64,000 nt of DNA from Methylobacterium sp. 10. Its GTDB lineage: Bacteria > Pseudomonadota > Alphaproteobacteria > Rhizobiales > Beijerinckiaceae. The DNA lies in contig NZ_KI912577.1 of NCBI RefSeq assembly GCF_000519085.1, positions 1,865,331 through 1,929,330 of the forward strand, written 5' to 3'. The notes beneath the pieces were generated by a model that saw only the letters and a list, made by a program, of their open reading frames with translations, was not told where the DNA came from and did not search any database. Shown one piece after another: positions 48,384 to 58,808 of the stretch. Positions within the stretch are counted from its first letter, which is position 1. The number at the start of each line of letters is the position of its first letter. A program made the translations under genes and the position numbers.

Positions 48384-50078
48384 TTAGTGGGCGTGCGCGC
48401 CGGACGCCCCGATCCCGGTCTCCGAGCGCACGAACTGCTGGTCGAACAAGGCGCGCTCGCGCTTGGCCCGCGCCGTGTTGTCGAGCTTCGACACGACGTA
48501 GATCGTGAAGAAGGCCAGGGGCATCGAGAACAGGGCCGGGTTGTCGTAGGGGAAGATCGCCACCGGATTGCCGAAGGTCGTCACCCACACCGCCTTCGAC
48601 AGGATGACCATGCCGACCGCCGCGAAGAGGCCGACGAAGCCGCCGATGAGGGCGCCCCAGGTAGTCGTGCCCCGCCACAGGATCGACATGGTGAGGATCG
48701 GGAAGTTGCAGCTCGCCGCCACCGAGAAGGCGAGGCCCACCATGAAGGCGACGTTCTGGTTCTCGAAAACATAGCCGAGATAGATCGCCACGATTCCGAT
48801 GACGACCGCCGAGATCTTCGAGAGCCGGACCTCGGAGGCCTCGTTGGTGCGCCCGCGGGCGATGACGCTGGCGTAGAGGTCGTGGCTCACCGCCGATGCG
48901 CCGGCGAGGGTCAGGCCGGCCACCACCGCGAGGATGGTGGCGAAAGCCACCGCCGAGATGAAGCCGAGGAAGTACGGCCCGCCCACGGCATTGGCGAGGT
49001 TCACGGCGACCATGTTGGTACCGCCGACCATGCCCTTGAGCTTGTCGAAGGCGCCGGCCGGATCGAGTTTGAAATAGGCCGGGTCGGACATCAGCAGGGC
49101 GATGCCGCCGAAGCCGATGATGAAGGTGAGGATGTAGAAGTAGCCGATCAGGCCGGTGGCATAGAACACCGACTTGCGGGCGGCCTGGGCGTCGGAGACC
49201 GTGAAGAACCGCATCAGGATGTGCGGCAGGCCGGCGGTGCCGAACATCAGGCCGACGCCGAGGGAAATCGCCTCGATCGGGTTCGAGACGAGGCCGCCCG
49301 GCGCCATGATGGCGTCGCCCTTCGGATGGGTGGCGACGGCGGCCGAGAACAGGGCCTCGGGGTTGAAGCCGTATCTGTAGAGGACCGCGCCGGCCATGAA
49401 GGTGGCGCCCCCCAGCAGCAGGCAGGCCTTGATGACCTGGACCCAGGTGGTCGCCTTCATGCCGCCGAAGGCGACGTAGACGATCATCAGCACGCCGACG
49501 ATGACCACGGCGTAGAGGTATTCGAGCCCGAACAGCAGCTGGATCAGCTTCCCCGCGCCGACCATCTGGGCGATGAGGTAGAACGCCACCACGACGAGGG
49601 TGCCCACCGCCGAGATGATGCGGATCGAGGTCTGGTCGAGGCGGAAGCTCGCCACGTCGGCGAAGGTGAACTTGCCGAGGTTGCGCAGGCGCTCGGCAAT
49701 GAGGAACAGCACGATCGGCCAGCCCACAAGGAAGCCGGTGGAGTAGATCAGCCCGTCGAAGCCGGAGGTGTAGACGAGGCCCGAAATGCCGAGGAACGAG
49801 GCGGCCGACATATAGTCGCCGGCGATGGCCAGCGAGTTGGTGCCGGCCGAGATGCCGCCACCGGCGGCGTAGAAGTCGGAGGCCGACTTCGTGCCCTTGG
49901 CCGCCTTGTAGGTGATGCCGAGGGTGAAGAGGACGAAGAACGCGAACATGCCGATGGCCGGCCAGTTCGTCTGGGCTTTCGTGACGGCGCCGATATCGGG
50001 GCCGGCCGCATAGGCGGCACCCGCGAGAATGACCGCGAGGGTGGTGCCAAGGGCGATGGGGTGGGCTGAGCGGATCAT
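48384..50078 (-). CDS. actP: Cation/acetate symporter
   Basis: The 564-aa protein is a sodium:solute symporter family member with a cleavable-looking N-terminal segment and about 13 helices. Segments such as [20 protein letters not shown] and [15 protein letters not shown] are typical of ActP (YjcG), which imports acetate and glycolate. It overlaps the DUF485 gene by four bases (ATGA), as in the acs-yjcH-actP operon of E. coli. Acetate taken up is activated by Acs encoded just upstream. Confidence 0.93.
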   Translation of the reverse strand: MIRSAHPIALGTTLAVILAGAAYAAGPDIGAVTKAQTNWPAIGMFAFFVLFTLGITYKAAKGTKSASDFYAAGGGISAGTNSLAIAGDYMSAASFLGISGLVYTSGFDGLIYSTGFLVGWPIVLFLIAERLRNLGKFTFADVASFRLDQTSIRIISAVGTLVVVAFYLIAQMVGAGKLIQLLFGLEYLYAVVIVGVLMIVYVAFGGMKATTWVQVIKACLLLGGATFMAGAVLYRYGFNPEALFSAAVATHPKGDAIMAPGGLVSNPIEAISLGVGLMFGTAGLPHILMRFFTVSDAQAARKSVFYATGLIGYFYILTFIIGFGGIALLMSDPAYFKLDPAGAFDKLKGMVGGTNMVAVNLANAVGGPYFLGFISAVAFATILAVVAGLTLAGASAVSHDLYASVIARGRTNEASEVRLSKISAVVIGIVAIYLGYVFENQNVAFMVGLAFSVAASCNFPILTMSILWRGTTTWGALIGGFVGLFAAVGMVILSKAVWVTTFGNPVAIFPYDNPALFSMPLAFFTIYVVSKLDNTARAKRERALFDQQFVRSETGIGASGAHAH

Positions 50079-50383
50079 CGGCCGAGGTCCCGCTTGAGCG
50101 CGGCTGTCAGTTCGTCGAAGCGGCCGTTGGCGCGCTGGACGTAGATGCCGGTGAGGATGAAGGCGAAGACGATCACGGCGACGCCGAGGATCAGGCCCAG
50201 GGAGGTCGTGGCGCTCCCGATCTTCAGGGCGAGCAGAGACTTGTCGAAGGCGATGAGGCCGATGAAGCCGAAATAAACCAGCAGCATCAGGATGGTCAGC
50301 GTCCAGCCGAAGCGGGTGCGTTCGTGCACGAGCTCCTTGAATCGCGGGTTCTGCGCAATCCGCGCAGTCTCGATATCGGACAT
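50075..50383 (-). CDS. yjcH: DUF485 membrane protein (YjcH-like)
   Basis: The 102-aa protein has two membrane helices (about 28-48 and 60-82) and the DUF485 N-terminal pattern [19 protein letters not shown]485 proteins are encoded directly before ActP and are thought to assist the symporter. The ATG at 50383 follows AGGGAAAG. Its stop overlaps the actP start. Confidence 0.9.
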   Translation of the reverse strand: MSDIETARIAQNPRFKELVHERTRFGWTLTILMLLVYFGFIGLIAFDKSLLALKIGSATTSLGLILGVAVIVFAFILTGIYVQRANGRFDELTAALKRDLGR

Positions 50384-50731
50384 GGCGTTACTTTCCCTGA
50401 AGCGTCGACCCTTCTGAACGGGGTCTCGGTCTCGACGAATACTGTAGCGATGGGGGGCGAGCGCGCTCGATGCTGCCAATCTTCTCTCGTGTCCCGAGGC
50501 GCGTCTACGCAAGCGCCGCACGGTCACGATATCGTCAGGTCGAGCGGAAGCGACGGCTTGGGATCCGGCTGATCAGGTTCGCATTGGCAAGCCAATGCTT
50601 CACCTCGCTTAAGCCTTTAACGTGTCGCAGGTTCTAGAGTGCAAACCGGTGACCACTTTCGCTAAACCTGCTTAGGACGCGACCGGCGCACCTCCTTCGA
50701 GATGCGCCGCTTCGTTGCGGGAGTTCGGGGA
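50384..50731. other. Intergenic stretch between acs and the DUF485 gene
   Basis: These 348 bases contain the second copy of the palindromic repeat (50614-50671), a GCATTGGCAAGCCAATGC hairpin just before it at 50581-50598, and presumably a promoter for the DUF485-actP pair near 50384-50500. No gene is visible. The gap suggests acs and actP are not obligately one transcript. Confidence 0.5.
50614..50671 (-). repeat. Dispersed palindromic intergenic repeat, copy 2
   Basis: Read on the minus strand this is GCAGGTTTAGCGAAAGTGGT and onward to AACCTGCGACAC...AAAGG, matching the element at 6316-6374 along its length with scattered substitutions and one gap. The GTGGTCACCGGTTT core is conserved, as are the inverted ends. 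Confidence 0.7.
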
Positions 50732-52681
50732 TCAGGACGCGCGGTTCTGGCGGTTCTCGATCAGGTCATCGACCACGGCCGGCTCGGCGAGCGTCGAGGT
50801 ATCGCCCAGCGACGAGAACTCGTCCTCGGCGATCTTGCGGAGGATGCGGCGCATGATCTTGCCGGAGCGGGTCTTGGGCAGGCCGGGGGCGAACTGGATC
50901 AGGTCCGGCGAGGCGATGGGGCCGATATCCTTGCGGACCCAGGCCACCAGTTCCTTGCGCAGCTCGTCCGAACCGTCCTCGCCCTCCATCAGGGTGACGT
51001 AGGCGTAGATGCCCTGTCCCTTCACGGAATGCGGGTATCCGACGACGGCCGCTTCCGACACCTTCGGATGGGCGACGAGGGAGGATTCGACCTCCGCCGT
51101 GCCCATGCGGTGGCCCGAGACGTTGATGACGTCGTCGACGCGCCCGGTGATCCAGTAATAGCCGTCCGCGTCCCGGCGGCAGCCGTCACCGGTGAAGTAG
51201 AGGTTCGGATAGGTGGAGAAGTAGGTCTGCTCGAACCGCTCATGGTCGCCATAGACCGTGCGCATCTGGCCCGGCCAGGAATCCGCGATGCAGAGGTTGC
51301 CCTCGCAGGGACCGTCGAGCGCCTTGCCCTCGGCATCGACGATCAGCGGCTGCACGCCGAAGAACGGTCGCGTGGCCGAGCCGGGTTTCAGCTTGGTGGC
51401 GCCGGGAAGCGGGGTGATGAGGATGCCGCCGGTCTCGGTCTGCCACCACGTATCGACGATGGGGCAACGGCTGTCGCCGACCACGCGGTAGTACCAGTCC
51501 CAGGCTTCCGGGTTGATCGGCTCGCCCACCGAGCCGAGAACGCGGAGCGAAGCCCGCGAGGTCTTCTTCACCGGGCCCTCGCCGCCGCCCATGAGCGAGC
51601 GGATCGCCGTGGGGGCGGTATAGAAGATGTTGACCTTGTGCTTGTCCACCACGTCCCAGAAACGCGACGTCGACGGATAGGTCGGGATGCCCTCGAACAT
51701 CAGGGTCGTGGCACCGTTGGCGAGCGGCCCGTAGACGATGTAGCTATGGCCCGTGACCCAGCCCACATCCGCCGTACACCAGTAAACCTCGCCCTCGCGG
51801 TAATCGAAGACGTATTGATGCGTCATCGCTGCGTAGACGAGATAGCCGCCGGTGGTGTGGACGACTCCCTTGGGCTGGCCCGTGGAGCCGGAGGTGTAGA
51901 GAATGAAGAGCGGGTGCTCCGCCTCCACGGCCACGGCCGGGCACTCGTCGGTGACTTGGGCGGCGGCCTCGTCGTAATAGACATCGCGGCCGGGCTCCAT
52001 CGGAACGGCGCTGCCGGTGCGGCGCACGACGACCACATGGTCCACCGCATCCTTGCCGAGGCGGGCGATGGCGGCGTCGACATTGGCCTTCAGCGCTACC
52101 TTGCGGCCGCCGCGCAGACCCTCGTCGGCGGTGATGACGAGCTTGGAGGCGCAACCCTCGATGCGGCCTGCGAGGGAATCCGGCGAGAAGCCGCCGAAGA
52201 CGATGGAATGGATCGCCCCGAGCCGGGCGCAGGCCAGCATGGCATAGGCGGCTTCCGGGATCATCGGCAGGTAGAGGGTGACGCGGTCACCCTTGCCGAC
52301 GCCGCGGTTGCGCAGCACGTTCGCCATCCGGCAGACTTCCGAATGAAGCTCACGGTAAGTGATGTGCTTGGAGTCGTTCGGGTCGTCGCCTTCCCAGATG
52401 ATCGCGACCTGGTCGCCGCGGGTGTCGAGGTGGCGGTCGATGCAATTGTAGGCAACGTTGGTCTTGCCGTCCTCGAACCATTTGATCGAAACGTTGCCCG
52501 GAGCGAAGCTCGTATTCTTCACGGTGGAGTACGGAGTCGACCAGTCGATCCGCTTGCCGTGCTCGCCCCAGAACGCGGCCGGATCATCGACCGAGGCCTT
52601 ATACATCGCCTGATATCCGGCGTCGTCCACATGCGCGCCGTCGATCCAGGCCGCGCGGACGTCGACCACCTTCTCGTCCAT
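50732..52681 (-). CDS. acs: Acetyl-CoA synthetase
   Basis: Acs activates acetate to acetyl-CoA through acetyl-AMP. The 649-aa protein has the ATP-binding [20 protein letters not shown], the [11 protein letters not shown] segment, the TWWQTETGG acetate-pocket motif, and the C-terminal [14 protein letters not shown], whose lysine is the classic reversible acetylation site. The length is standard. It lies upstream of the DUF485 and actP genes on the same strand, together giving acetate uptake and use. Confidence 0.96.
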   Translation of the reverse strand: MDEKVVDVRAAWIDGAHVDDAGYQAMYKASVDDPAAFWGEHGKRIDWSTPYSTVKNTSFAPGNVSIKWFEDGKTNVAYNCIDRHLDTRGDQVAIIWEGDDPNDSKHITYRELHSEVCRMANVLRNRGVGKGDRVTLYLPMIPEAAYAMLACARLGAIHSIVFGGFSPDSLAGRIEGCASKLVITADEGLRGGRKVALKANVDAAIARLGKDAVDHVVVVRRTGSAVPMEPGRDVYYDEAAAQVTDECPAVAVEAEHPLFILYTSGSTGQPKGVVHTTGGYLVYAAMTHQYVFDYREGEVYWCTADVGWVTGHSYIVYGPLANGATTLMFEGIPTYPSTSRFWDVVDKHKVNIFYTAPTAIRSLMGGGEGPVKKTSRASLRVLGSVGEPINPEAWDWYYRVVGDSRCPIVDTWWQTETGGILITPLPGATKLKPGSATRPFFGVQPLIVDAEGKALDGPCEGNLCIADSWPGQMRTVYGDHERFEQTYFSTYPNLYFTGDGCRRDADGYYWITGRVDDVINVSGHRMGTAEVESSLVAHPKVSEAAVVGYPHSVKGQGIYAYVTLMEGEDGSDELRKELVAWVRKDIGPIASPDLIQFAPGLPKTRSGKIMRRILRKIAEDEFSSLGDTSTLAEPAVVDDLIENRQNRAS

Positions 52682-52850
52682 GACGTTTTCCCTGCTGGTG
52701 CCCGATCGTATCGCGAAAACCGCGCAGCCGGGACTTCCACCTTGTTCTTATGCGCAGGAGCAGATTTATCGCAAGCGCGAAGGGGCATGATCCAACAGCG
52801 CCGACACCCCCCAATTGGGGGAATACTCCTCGACATCGGGGGCCTGCATG

Positions 52851-53111
52851 TCAGTTGCAGCCGATACAGATCCCCTTGATCCCCGAACCTTCCGACTTGC
52901 GCTGCTTGCTGCTGTCGTCACGCTTGATCGGTGTGTCGGGCGCTGCCGCGGCGCCAGGCGGCTTGGTGACGCCGGTGGGGGCGATGTTGCGGAACGAGCC
53001 GGCCGAGTCGAGGTTCTGCCCCGTCGTCGGGGTGCCGCTCGACTGGGCTAGAGCGGCGGTCGCTCCGGTCATGAAAAGGCCGGCGGCCAGAAGTCTCAGT
53101 GTCGTACGCAT
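52851..53111 (-). CDS. Small secreted protein with a C-terminal CxxC
   Basis: The 86-aa precursor has a signal peptide (MRTTLRLLAAGLFMTGATAA, cleavage after ALA-Q). The mature chain of about 60 residues is rich in Gly, Thr and Lys, without clear secondary structure, and ends GICIGCN. The terminal CxxC could bind metal or form a disulphide. I do not recognise a family. A proposed start further upstream is unlikely because it lacks a signal peptide. Confidence 0.65.
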   Translation of the reverse strand: MRTTLRLLAAGLFMTGATAALAQSSGTPTTGQNLDSAGSFRNIAPTGVTKPPGAAAAPDTPIKRDDSSKQRKSEGSGIKGICIGCN

Positions 53112-53224
53112 CGCGCTTCTCCATGGTTCGCGGAAGAACGGATGGGGTGCGCCGGGGTTGCTTCCCGCCGCAAAGCGGCGCCGGAAAAGACCGCGTCGGG
53201 GCGCGAGTGCGAGCTCGCCTCGTG

Positions 53225-54541
53225 TCAGGGAGGCGACCCGCAGGGCTCGGTACGGGCCGACAGCGTCGGATTGACTGTCCGGAACTCGGCCACCACCGCA
53301 TCGAGGCGAGCTTCCACGAGATCGTTCATCTGCGGAACCCCCTCGGCCGCCCGAAGCCATTTGGCACCGTCCCACACCTGCACGAAGCCGGAAGGTCGGC
53401 CGCCGTGATCGCGGCAGGAGAAGGTGACCGAGTGGGCAAAGCCCGCCAATCCGAGCCCTTTCCAGCGGCCGTCGTCGATGGAAAGGGCCTCGAAGGCGAG
53501 GCGCACGTCCTCGCCGCGCAAGGGCGCGCCGCGCCGTGCTCTCTGGGCCTCCGCGATGGTTTCGGCGGCGAGCACCGCGTTGTAGACGCCCCGGTTATAG
53601 TGGGTCTCGCCCGATCCGTCCTTCGGCGTCGAGGACAATCCGCGATCGGCGACGAAGGCGTCGATGGCATCGAAGGCGGGGAAAGCATCGCCGAAGGCAT
53701 GGCGGCTCACCTCCTTGAAGCCGCGGCTCGCCGACCCGGTGCGGCGGATGCCGTCCTGATCGGGCCAGCGCAGGGCGATCATCCGGTCGGGCGGGAAGCC
53801 GACTTTCAGGGCTTCATCGACGGAAGCGCCGCTCCGCGTGCCCTGGCCCAGAAGGATGACATGGTCGGGGTGCGCGGCTGCGATGCGTGTCCATAGGGCG
53901 GCCTTGCCGGCCTCGGTCTCGTCATCGGCGAAGAGCGGTGTAGAGAACCCATAGCGGGCGCCGAGTTCCCGCAGGATGGCGAGGGCGGACGGGTCGGCAC
54001 CCGCATGGCTGTAGACGAGGCCGATGGAGAGGCCCTGCAGTTCGGACAGTCCGCCGAGCCGGTTGGCGAGATACCGGATCACGATGGTGATGCCGCCGAG
54101 GACGGTGGCGGAGGGGTTGAACACCCATGGCAGCAGGTCGCCGCGCGTCCCGGCCGGGAAGCCGTCGGCGAGGGACAGGATCGGAATCCGGTCCCGCGCA
54201 GCCGGTTCCAGCAGGTCGTGGGTGATGCCTCGGTCCGGCGTCGTGATCAGAACCGTTCCGGCCGCCCGCGCGGTGGCGTAGCAGGCGCGGGCGCGCTCCA
54301 CCTCCGAGGCGACCTCGCATTCCTCCACCCGCAACGGTACGCCGCCGATCCCACCATCGCGCTGGTTCAGCATCTCCAGGTAATCGTGAACGCCGTTGGC
54401 GATCCGCGCGCCGATGGCGGCGTCGGGGCCCGTGCGGTTGGTGAGGAGGGTCATGCGGATTGGCTCGGCGGCTGCCGCCGGCACGCAGAGCGCCAGGATC
54501 AGGGCCGTCACGGCCGTCGGAGGCAAGCGGCGTCTCGTCAT
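53225..54541 (-). CDS. Periplasmic binding protein, branched-chain amino acid (type 1) fold
   Basis: The 438-aa precursor has a signal peptide (ALILALCVPAAAA) and a Leu/Ile/Val-binding-like domain. It shows the usual IGARIANGVHDYLEMLNQRDG opening, GGVPLRVEECE, then the ligand-domain pattern ILSLADGFP and the GLVYSHAGADPSALAI crossover. No permease or ATPase genes are adjacent. Instead it follows the 973-aa kinase gene by 124 bases on the same strand. It may therefore present a ligand to a sensor or a remote transporter; that is inference. Confidence 0.85.
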   Translation of the reverse strand: MTRRRLPPTAVTALILALCVPAAAAEPIRMTLLTNRTGPDAAIGARIANGVHDYLEMLNQRDGGIGGVPLRVEECEVASEVERARACYATARAAGTVLITTPDRGITHDLLEPAARDRIPILSLADGFPAGTRGDLLPWVFNPSATVLGGITIVIRYLANRLGGLSELQGLSIGLVYSHAGADPSALAILRELGARYGFSTPLFADDETEAGKAALWTRIAAAHPDHVILLGQGTRSGASVDEALKVGFPPDRMIALRWPDQDGIRRTGSASRGFKEVSRHAFGDAFPAFDAIDAFVADRGLSSTPKDGSGETHYNRGVYNAVLAAETIAEAQRARRGAPLRGEDVRLAFEALSIDDGRWKGLGLAGFAHSVTFSCRDHGGRPSGFVQVWDGAKWLRAAEGVPQMNDLVEARLDAVVAEFRTVNPTLSARTEPCGSPP

Positions 54542-54665
54542 GGAGAGTGCATCGAGCCCGGTCCTCCGCAGGCCGCGCGTCGCAGGCGCGACCCACGCCA
54601 CATGGCCGACCGATGATGGCAGATGCCCGGCCGTGAGACGAGCCCGCGCCCGCACCAGGCGGTGG

Positions 54666-57587
54666 TCAGGCCGTCCTGACCGCCGCCTGGGGCGGAAACA
54701 GCATTTCCACCAGGGTGCCCTCGTCCTTCCGGCTCTCGATGCGGAAGCGACCGTGATTGGCCTCCACCAGGGCCTTGGTGAGCGGCAGGCCGAGGCCGGT
54801 ACCGGTGCTTCGCCCATCCGCTCGCCCCCTGTGCGAGGCCGCCACGGCGACCTGCCGGAACGGTTCGAGGGCGGTCTCGACCTCGTCGGGGCTCATCCCG
54901 ATCCCGGTGTCGCGTACCCGGAGGGCGATCTCGCCCCGATCCGCCAGGGTGGTGGAGACGATGACCTGCCCGCCGGCCTCGGTGAAGGCGATGGCGTTGG
55001 CGATGATGTTGAGGGCGGCCTGCCGCAACGAGCGCTCGTCGGCGACCAGGGGCGGCAGGTCGTGGGAGAAGCTCGTGCGCAGGACGATCCGGTCGCGCAT
55101 CGCCTGCGGCTGCAGCATCGCCACGCAATGGGTGACGACGTCGTTGAGGGGCACCTCCTCGAAGGACAGGTCGAGGCGCCCGGCCTCGATCTTGGCGAGG
55201 TCGAGCAGGTCGTTGACGAGACTGAGGACGTGGCTGCCCGAGGCGTGGATATCGCCGAGATAGTCGCGGTAGCGTTCATGGCCGATGGGGCCGAACGGCT
55301 CGGACAGCATCATGTCGGCAAAGCCGAGGATGCCGTTCATCGGGGTGCGGATTTCGTGGCTGATGCGGGCGAGGAAATCCGATTTGCGCGCGCTGGCATA
55401 TTCCGCCGCGCGCCGGGCGTTCGACGATTCGGCCTCGACGCTTCTGGTGGCGCGCACGTCCCGGACGGTCATGACCATGCGGCCATCGTCCCGTCCGGCG
55501 AGTGGCGTCACATGGATCAGCATCGGCAGCGTGCCGGCGGCCGCCTTGGCGATGACGTCGGGTGTCGGTTGCGCCAGAGCCGCCTGTGCCGGGCCGGCGA
55601 TGCCATGGACGCTGGCGAGGACGGCCACGGCACTCTCCGGCGCGAACAGGCTGAGAATGCCGGCACCGACGACCTCGCGCGGGTCGAGACCGAACGTCGT
55701 CGCCGCGCTGCGGTTGAGCCCGATGATCCGGGCATTCCGGTCGAGGGTGACGACACCGTCTTCCAGGCTGTCGAGTACGGCCTGCGCGTCGGCGGCGCGG
55801 GCTCCGGCGAAGGCATCGGCGATCTGCAGCGCTGCGCGCTCGCGGGCCGGCTCTCCCGCCACCGCATCGCGGACGAGGAGCAACTGGGCCGGCGCGCCGG
55901 CCCAGTCGAGTTCGGACGCTTGTATGTCGACGCTCAGGCGGTCCCCCGTCCGGGTGGTGAGGAGGGCGGGCGCGCCGTCCGCAGACCGCTCGTGCGGGAC
56001 GAGCCCTCCGAACAGCCTGTCGAGGCCACCCGACGCGGTGAGTTCGACCAGATCGGCGAACCCGGCCATGCCCAACAGGCGGCCGTTGGCAAAGAGGACT
56101 CTGTCGTCGCGATAGATCATCACGCCGCCGGGCAACCGTTCGAGCGTCGCCGCCACGGTGGCGTTCGGGCCTTCCGCAGCCGGTTCGGCATTGCGTGCCA
56201 TGGCGGTGGGGAACGGGGTCACCGATCCGCTGGCCGGGCGCTCGTCCCACGTCGTGACCTGCTCATCGGCCTCGGAATCGCCGGCAAAGCGTGCGCCCAA
56301 GGCGCGGGCGATCTCGCGGAACGCCGCATGCTCGTGGCTGGACAGGTGAGGGTCCTGGAGCGTCGGCCAGCCGCCCTGCGCGTCGGACGAAGGCTCGGAA
56401 TCGAACGCGACCTGTTCCGGCAGCGCGTCGGCTTCCGAAACGACCGGCGGCGGGGCGGGGGGGGGAGCCGTGTCCGCCACTGCGCTCGCCTCGTCGGCAA
56501 TGAGACCGGTCGAGGGTTCGGTGACGGGCGGGAGCACCGCCGTCTCGGTTGCCGGAACCCCGGAGGAAACGGTCGACCCCGTAGTCTCGGGCCGCGCGGC
56601 GACGGGGGCCGTCGCTTCGGCTGTATCGGCAATGGCGCCGATGCCGCCTTCCATCTCCGATACGGGTTGGTCGCTCGGAGACTGGTCGGGGGAAGCTTCC
56701 GCACCCTCCGGGCTCGTCACGGCATCCTGGGCGGAGGGTGACCCCGAGGGGCGGACCATGGCGAAGCCGTTGAAACCGGCGAAGTCGTCTCCGACGCACC
56801 GGGTCGGCGTACCGGAAATGTCGAGATCCATCGCATCCGGCGCCCCGTCGGCCTGCAGGGTGACGGAGATCGCTCGGAAGGTGCGGCGCTGGGCGAGGGC
56901 GAGCAGAAGGCCCTCTGCATCGAGCAGCGTACGGGTCTGGGACAGGGCGGCCCACGTTCTGCCGAGCATCGCCGGCTTGACCGAAGCGGCGGCCGCCCCG
57001 GAAATGTCGGTGAGCCTGTCGTCGGCATCGCTACGCCATACCACGCGCCCGGTCTGCAAAGGCGAGGCGTCCTGCGATGAAGGCGCGCCTTTCGCGGCCG
57101 GAGAATACTCCGCGACCGCCGTCGCTTCATCGGTCTGAGTGGGAGTGGCCTCCACGATGCCCTTCTGCGGCGATGCACGGTGGTTCGGTAAGCGGTCCAG
57201 AAGCGCAACGATCAGGAGGTTGCGCCCCGACGTATCCTTCGTCCGCAACACGAGACACGTCGTGGCCGCGCCGAGACGGCGCGTTTCGAACCGCAGCTTC
57301 ATCAGAGTCGGTCGATCCAACGGCAGGCTGCGCGGGCGAACTTGGTCGCTCAAGCGAATCGCATCGACGAGCCGCCCCGATTTGTCGGCGCCCATCGCCT
57401 GGAAGAGGCGGTCCGCTGCCGTCGAAGCCAGCAGGATCCGCTCCGCCGTCCCGTCCAGAACGAGCCAAGCCGCGTCCGGGGCGCTCAGGCGAAGCCCGAA
57501 CCGCGAATCACCACTCCAATGTCTGACGAGATTGCCGAGGTCCGGGTCGGGGCCGGACGTCGGTTCTTCAGCCCCTTTGTCGAACAT
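54666..57587 (-). CDS. Soluble PAS histidine kinase of the PdhS/DivJ/PleC type
   Basis: The 973-aa cytoplasmic protein has an N-terminal PAS-like region and a long proline/alanine/acidic low-complexity linker (about residues 285-400). Two PAS domains (about 480-600 and 610-725) precede HisKA with H744 (RISHEIRTPMNGILGFADMM). The following FGPIGHERYRDYLGDIHASG, LVNDLLDLAKIEAGRLDL and LNDVV segments are those of alphaproteobacterial DivK-directed kinases such as PdhS. The HATPase domain has NIIANAIAFTEAGG, DTGIGMS and GTGLGLPL. No membrane helix and no receiver domain are present. Regulation of a DivK/PleD-type regulator is a family-based inference. Confidence 0.85.
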   Translation of the reverse strand: MFDKGAEEPTSGPDPDLGNLVRHWSGDSRFGLRLSAPDAAWLVLDGTAERILLASTAADRLFQAMGADKSGRLVDAIRLSDQVRPRSLPLDRPTLMKLRFETRRLGAATTCLVLRTKDTSGRNLLIVALLDRLPNHRASPQKGIVEATPTQTDEATAVAEYSPAAKGAPSSQDASPLQTGRVVWRSDADDRLTDISGAAAASVKPAMLGRTWAALSQTRTLLDAEGLLLALAQRRTFRAISVTLQADGAPDAMDLDISGTPTRCVGDDFAGFNGFAMVRPSGSPSAQDAVTSPEGAEASPDQSPSDQPVSEMEGGIGAIADTAEATAPVAARPETTGSTVSSGVPATETAVLPPVTEPSTGLIADEASAVADTAPPPAPPPVVSEADALPEQVAFDSEPSSDAQGGWPTLQDPHLSSHEHAAFREIARALGARFAGDSEADEQVTTWDERPASGSVTPFPTAMARNAEPAAEGPNATVAATLERLPGGVMIYRDDRVLFANGRLLGMAGFADLVELTASGGLDRLFGGLVPHERSADGAPALLTTRTGDRLSVDIQASELDWAGAPAQLLLVRDAVAGEPARERAALQIADAFAGARAADAQAVLDSLEDGVVTLDRNARIIGLNRSAATTFGLDPREVVGAGILSLFAPESAVAVLASVHGIAGPAQAALAQPTPDVIAKAAAGTLPMLIHVTPLAGRDDGRMVMTVRDVRATRSVEAESSNARRAAEYASARKSDFLARISHEIRTPMNGILGFADMMLSEPFGPIGHERYRDYLGDIHASGSHVLSLVNDLLDLAKIEAGRLDLSFEEVPLNDVVTHCVAMLQPQAMRDRIVLRTSFSHDLPPLVADERSLRQAALNIIANAIAFTEAGGQVIVSTTLADRGEIALRVRDTGIGMSPDEVETALEPFRQVAVAASHRGRADGRSTGTGLGLPLTKALVEANHGRFRIESRKDEGTLVEMLFPPQAAVRTA

Positions 57588-57739
57588 CCGTACCCGTTTC
57601 GCCTGGCATGTCAGTGATTCGCACCCTTTTTTACCCGCAACGCGCCGCCGATATAGACACCAAGCGCTGCCGGTGCGCGTTTACCTTTTGTCATCCTTAA
57701 TGCCACGCACGAGGGTGGCATAGGGCAGGCGATGTGTTA

Positions 57740-57754
57740 TTGTGCAGCGCACAA
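57740..57754 (+). promoter_or_regulatory. PhaR-like operator of the phasin gene
   Basis: TTGTGCAGCGCACAA is a perfect 6-bp inverted repeat with a 3-base centre, 36 bases before the phasin ATG. It contains TGC-N3-GCA, the core bound by the polyhydroxyalkanoate repressor PhaR in other bacteria. The position suits repression of the phasin promoter until granules titrate PhaR. Confidence 0.6.
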
Positions 57755-57789
57755 CAAACGATCAACAAGCAAGTTCAGAGGAGACGGAC

Positions 57790-58278
57790 ATGAGCAACAC
57801 CCCGAACTATGAAGTGCCTGCTGAGATGCGCGATTTTGCCGAAAAGAGCGTCGATCAGGCCCGCAAGGCCTTCGATTCCTTCATCGGTGCGGCTCGTCGC
57901 ACCGCAGACACGGTCCAGGGCTCGGCCGACACGGCCCGCACCAGTGCGCATGACGTCTCCGCCCGCGGCTTCGAGTTCGCTGAGCAGAACGTGAATGCCG
58001 CCTTCGACCTCGCCCAGAAGCTGGTTCGCTCGCGCGACCTGCAGGAAGCCATGCAGCATCAGGCCGAGTTCGTCCGCAGCCAGTTCGCTGCGATCCAGGC
58101 CCAGGCCAAGGAGTTCGGCGGCCTGGCGCAGAGCGCCATGCAACAGGGTGCCGAGAAGGCCAAGGCCGCTATGCAAGAGACTGCCGAGAACACCCGCAAG
58201 GCGATGGAGCAGGGTACCGAAGCCGCCCGCAAGGCCGGCGCCGATGCTGAGCAGGCCATTCGCAACGCCAATTCCTGA
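57790..58278 (+). CDS. phaP: Phasin (polyhydroxyalkanoate granule protein)
   Basis: The 162-aa protein is almost wholly helical and alanine/glutamine-rich, with heptad-like patterning. It has the phasin_2 core EMRDFAEKSVDQARKAFDSF, FAEQNVNAAFDLAQKLVRSR and an amphipathic C-terminus (EKAKAAMQETAENTRKAMEQ). Phasins coat PHB granules and control their size and number. The ATG at 57790 follows GAGGAGACGGAC, a strong ribosome site. A PhaR-like operator lies upstream and a strong terminator follows, so it is a single-gene unit. Confidence 0.93.
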   Translation: MSNTPNYEVPAEMRDFAEKSVDQARKAFDSFIGAARRTADTVQGSADTARTSAHDVSARGFEFAEQNVNAAFDLAQKLVRSRDLQEAMQHQAEFVRSQFAAIQAQAKEFGGLAQSAMQQGAEKAKAAMQETAENTRKAMEQGTEAARKAGADAEQAIRNANS

Positions 58279-58317
58279 CATTCTCACGGTGGGACGGATC
58301 TGATCCGTCCGACGATA

Positions 58318-58361
58318 GAGGCCCGCCCCGCCCGCATGGTGAGGCGGGCCTCGCTGTTTTT
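58318..58361 (+). terminator. Intrinsic terminator after phaP
   Basis: GAGGCCCGCC (58318-58327) and GGCGGGCCTC (58343-58352) are perfect complements around a 15-base loop, followed closely by a run of five T residues. Confidence 0.85.
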
Positions 58362-58547
58362 CGGAAGACGGGCTCGATGACCCGGCTCGATATTCGATTA
58401 TTGACGGTCCCGGCCAAGCTGTCCTAGTCAAGTTTCGCCGCGCCAAGCGCGTGCCGTAAGCGTCTGACGTCAAGCAACGCATTTTCCGATCCGTCATCCG
58501 GTCGGTGTCAGTGCTGCCTCGTATTACGGTCCAGACGTCGGGTTATC

Positions 58548-58808
58548 ATGAACCGCCTGCAATCGTTCCGTCTCCGCGGATGCCTGCCGCCGAACAGTCA
58601 GTGGCTGATCATGCCGCTGGTGCTCTCGGTGCTGATGACGCTCGTCGTCTCGGCGATCGCCACCTACAAGACCTTGGGGGCCGACGCGGCTTTCCTTGAG
58701 CATTGGTCGCCGGCCTGGGCTTTGTCCTGGGTGGTGGCGTTCCCGACGCTTCTCCTGGTCCTGCCCCTGGTCCGCCGGATCGTCGGGTTTCTGGTTAGAT
58801 CAGCCTGA
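58548..58808 (+). CDS. DUF2798 small membrane protein
   Basis: The 86-aa protein has two membrane helices joined by a short polar loop. MPLVLSVLMTLVVSAIATYK and SWVVAFPTLLLVLPLVRRIV are characteristic of DUF2798, a family of unknown function often encoded alone. No strong Shine-Dalgarno sequence is seen; an in-frame start at M22 would cover exactly the conserved domain and is an alternative. Confidence 0.8.
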   Translation: MNRLQSFRLRGCLPPNSQWLIMPLVLSVLMTLVVSAIATYKTLGADAAFLEHWSPAWALSWVVAFPTLLLVLPLVRRIVGFLVRSA

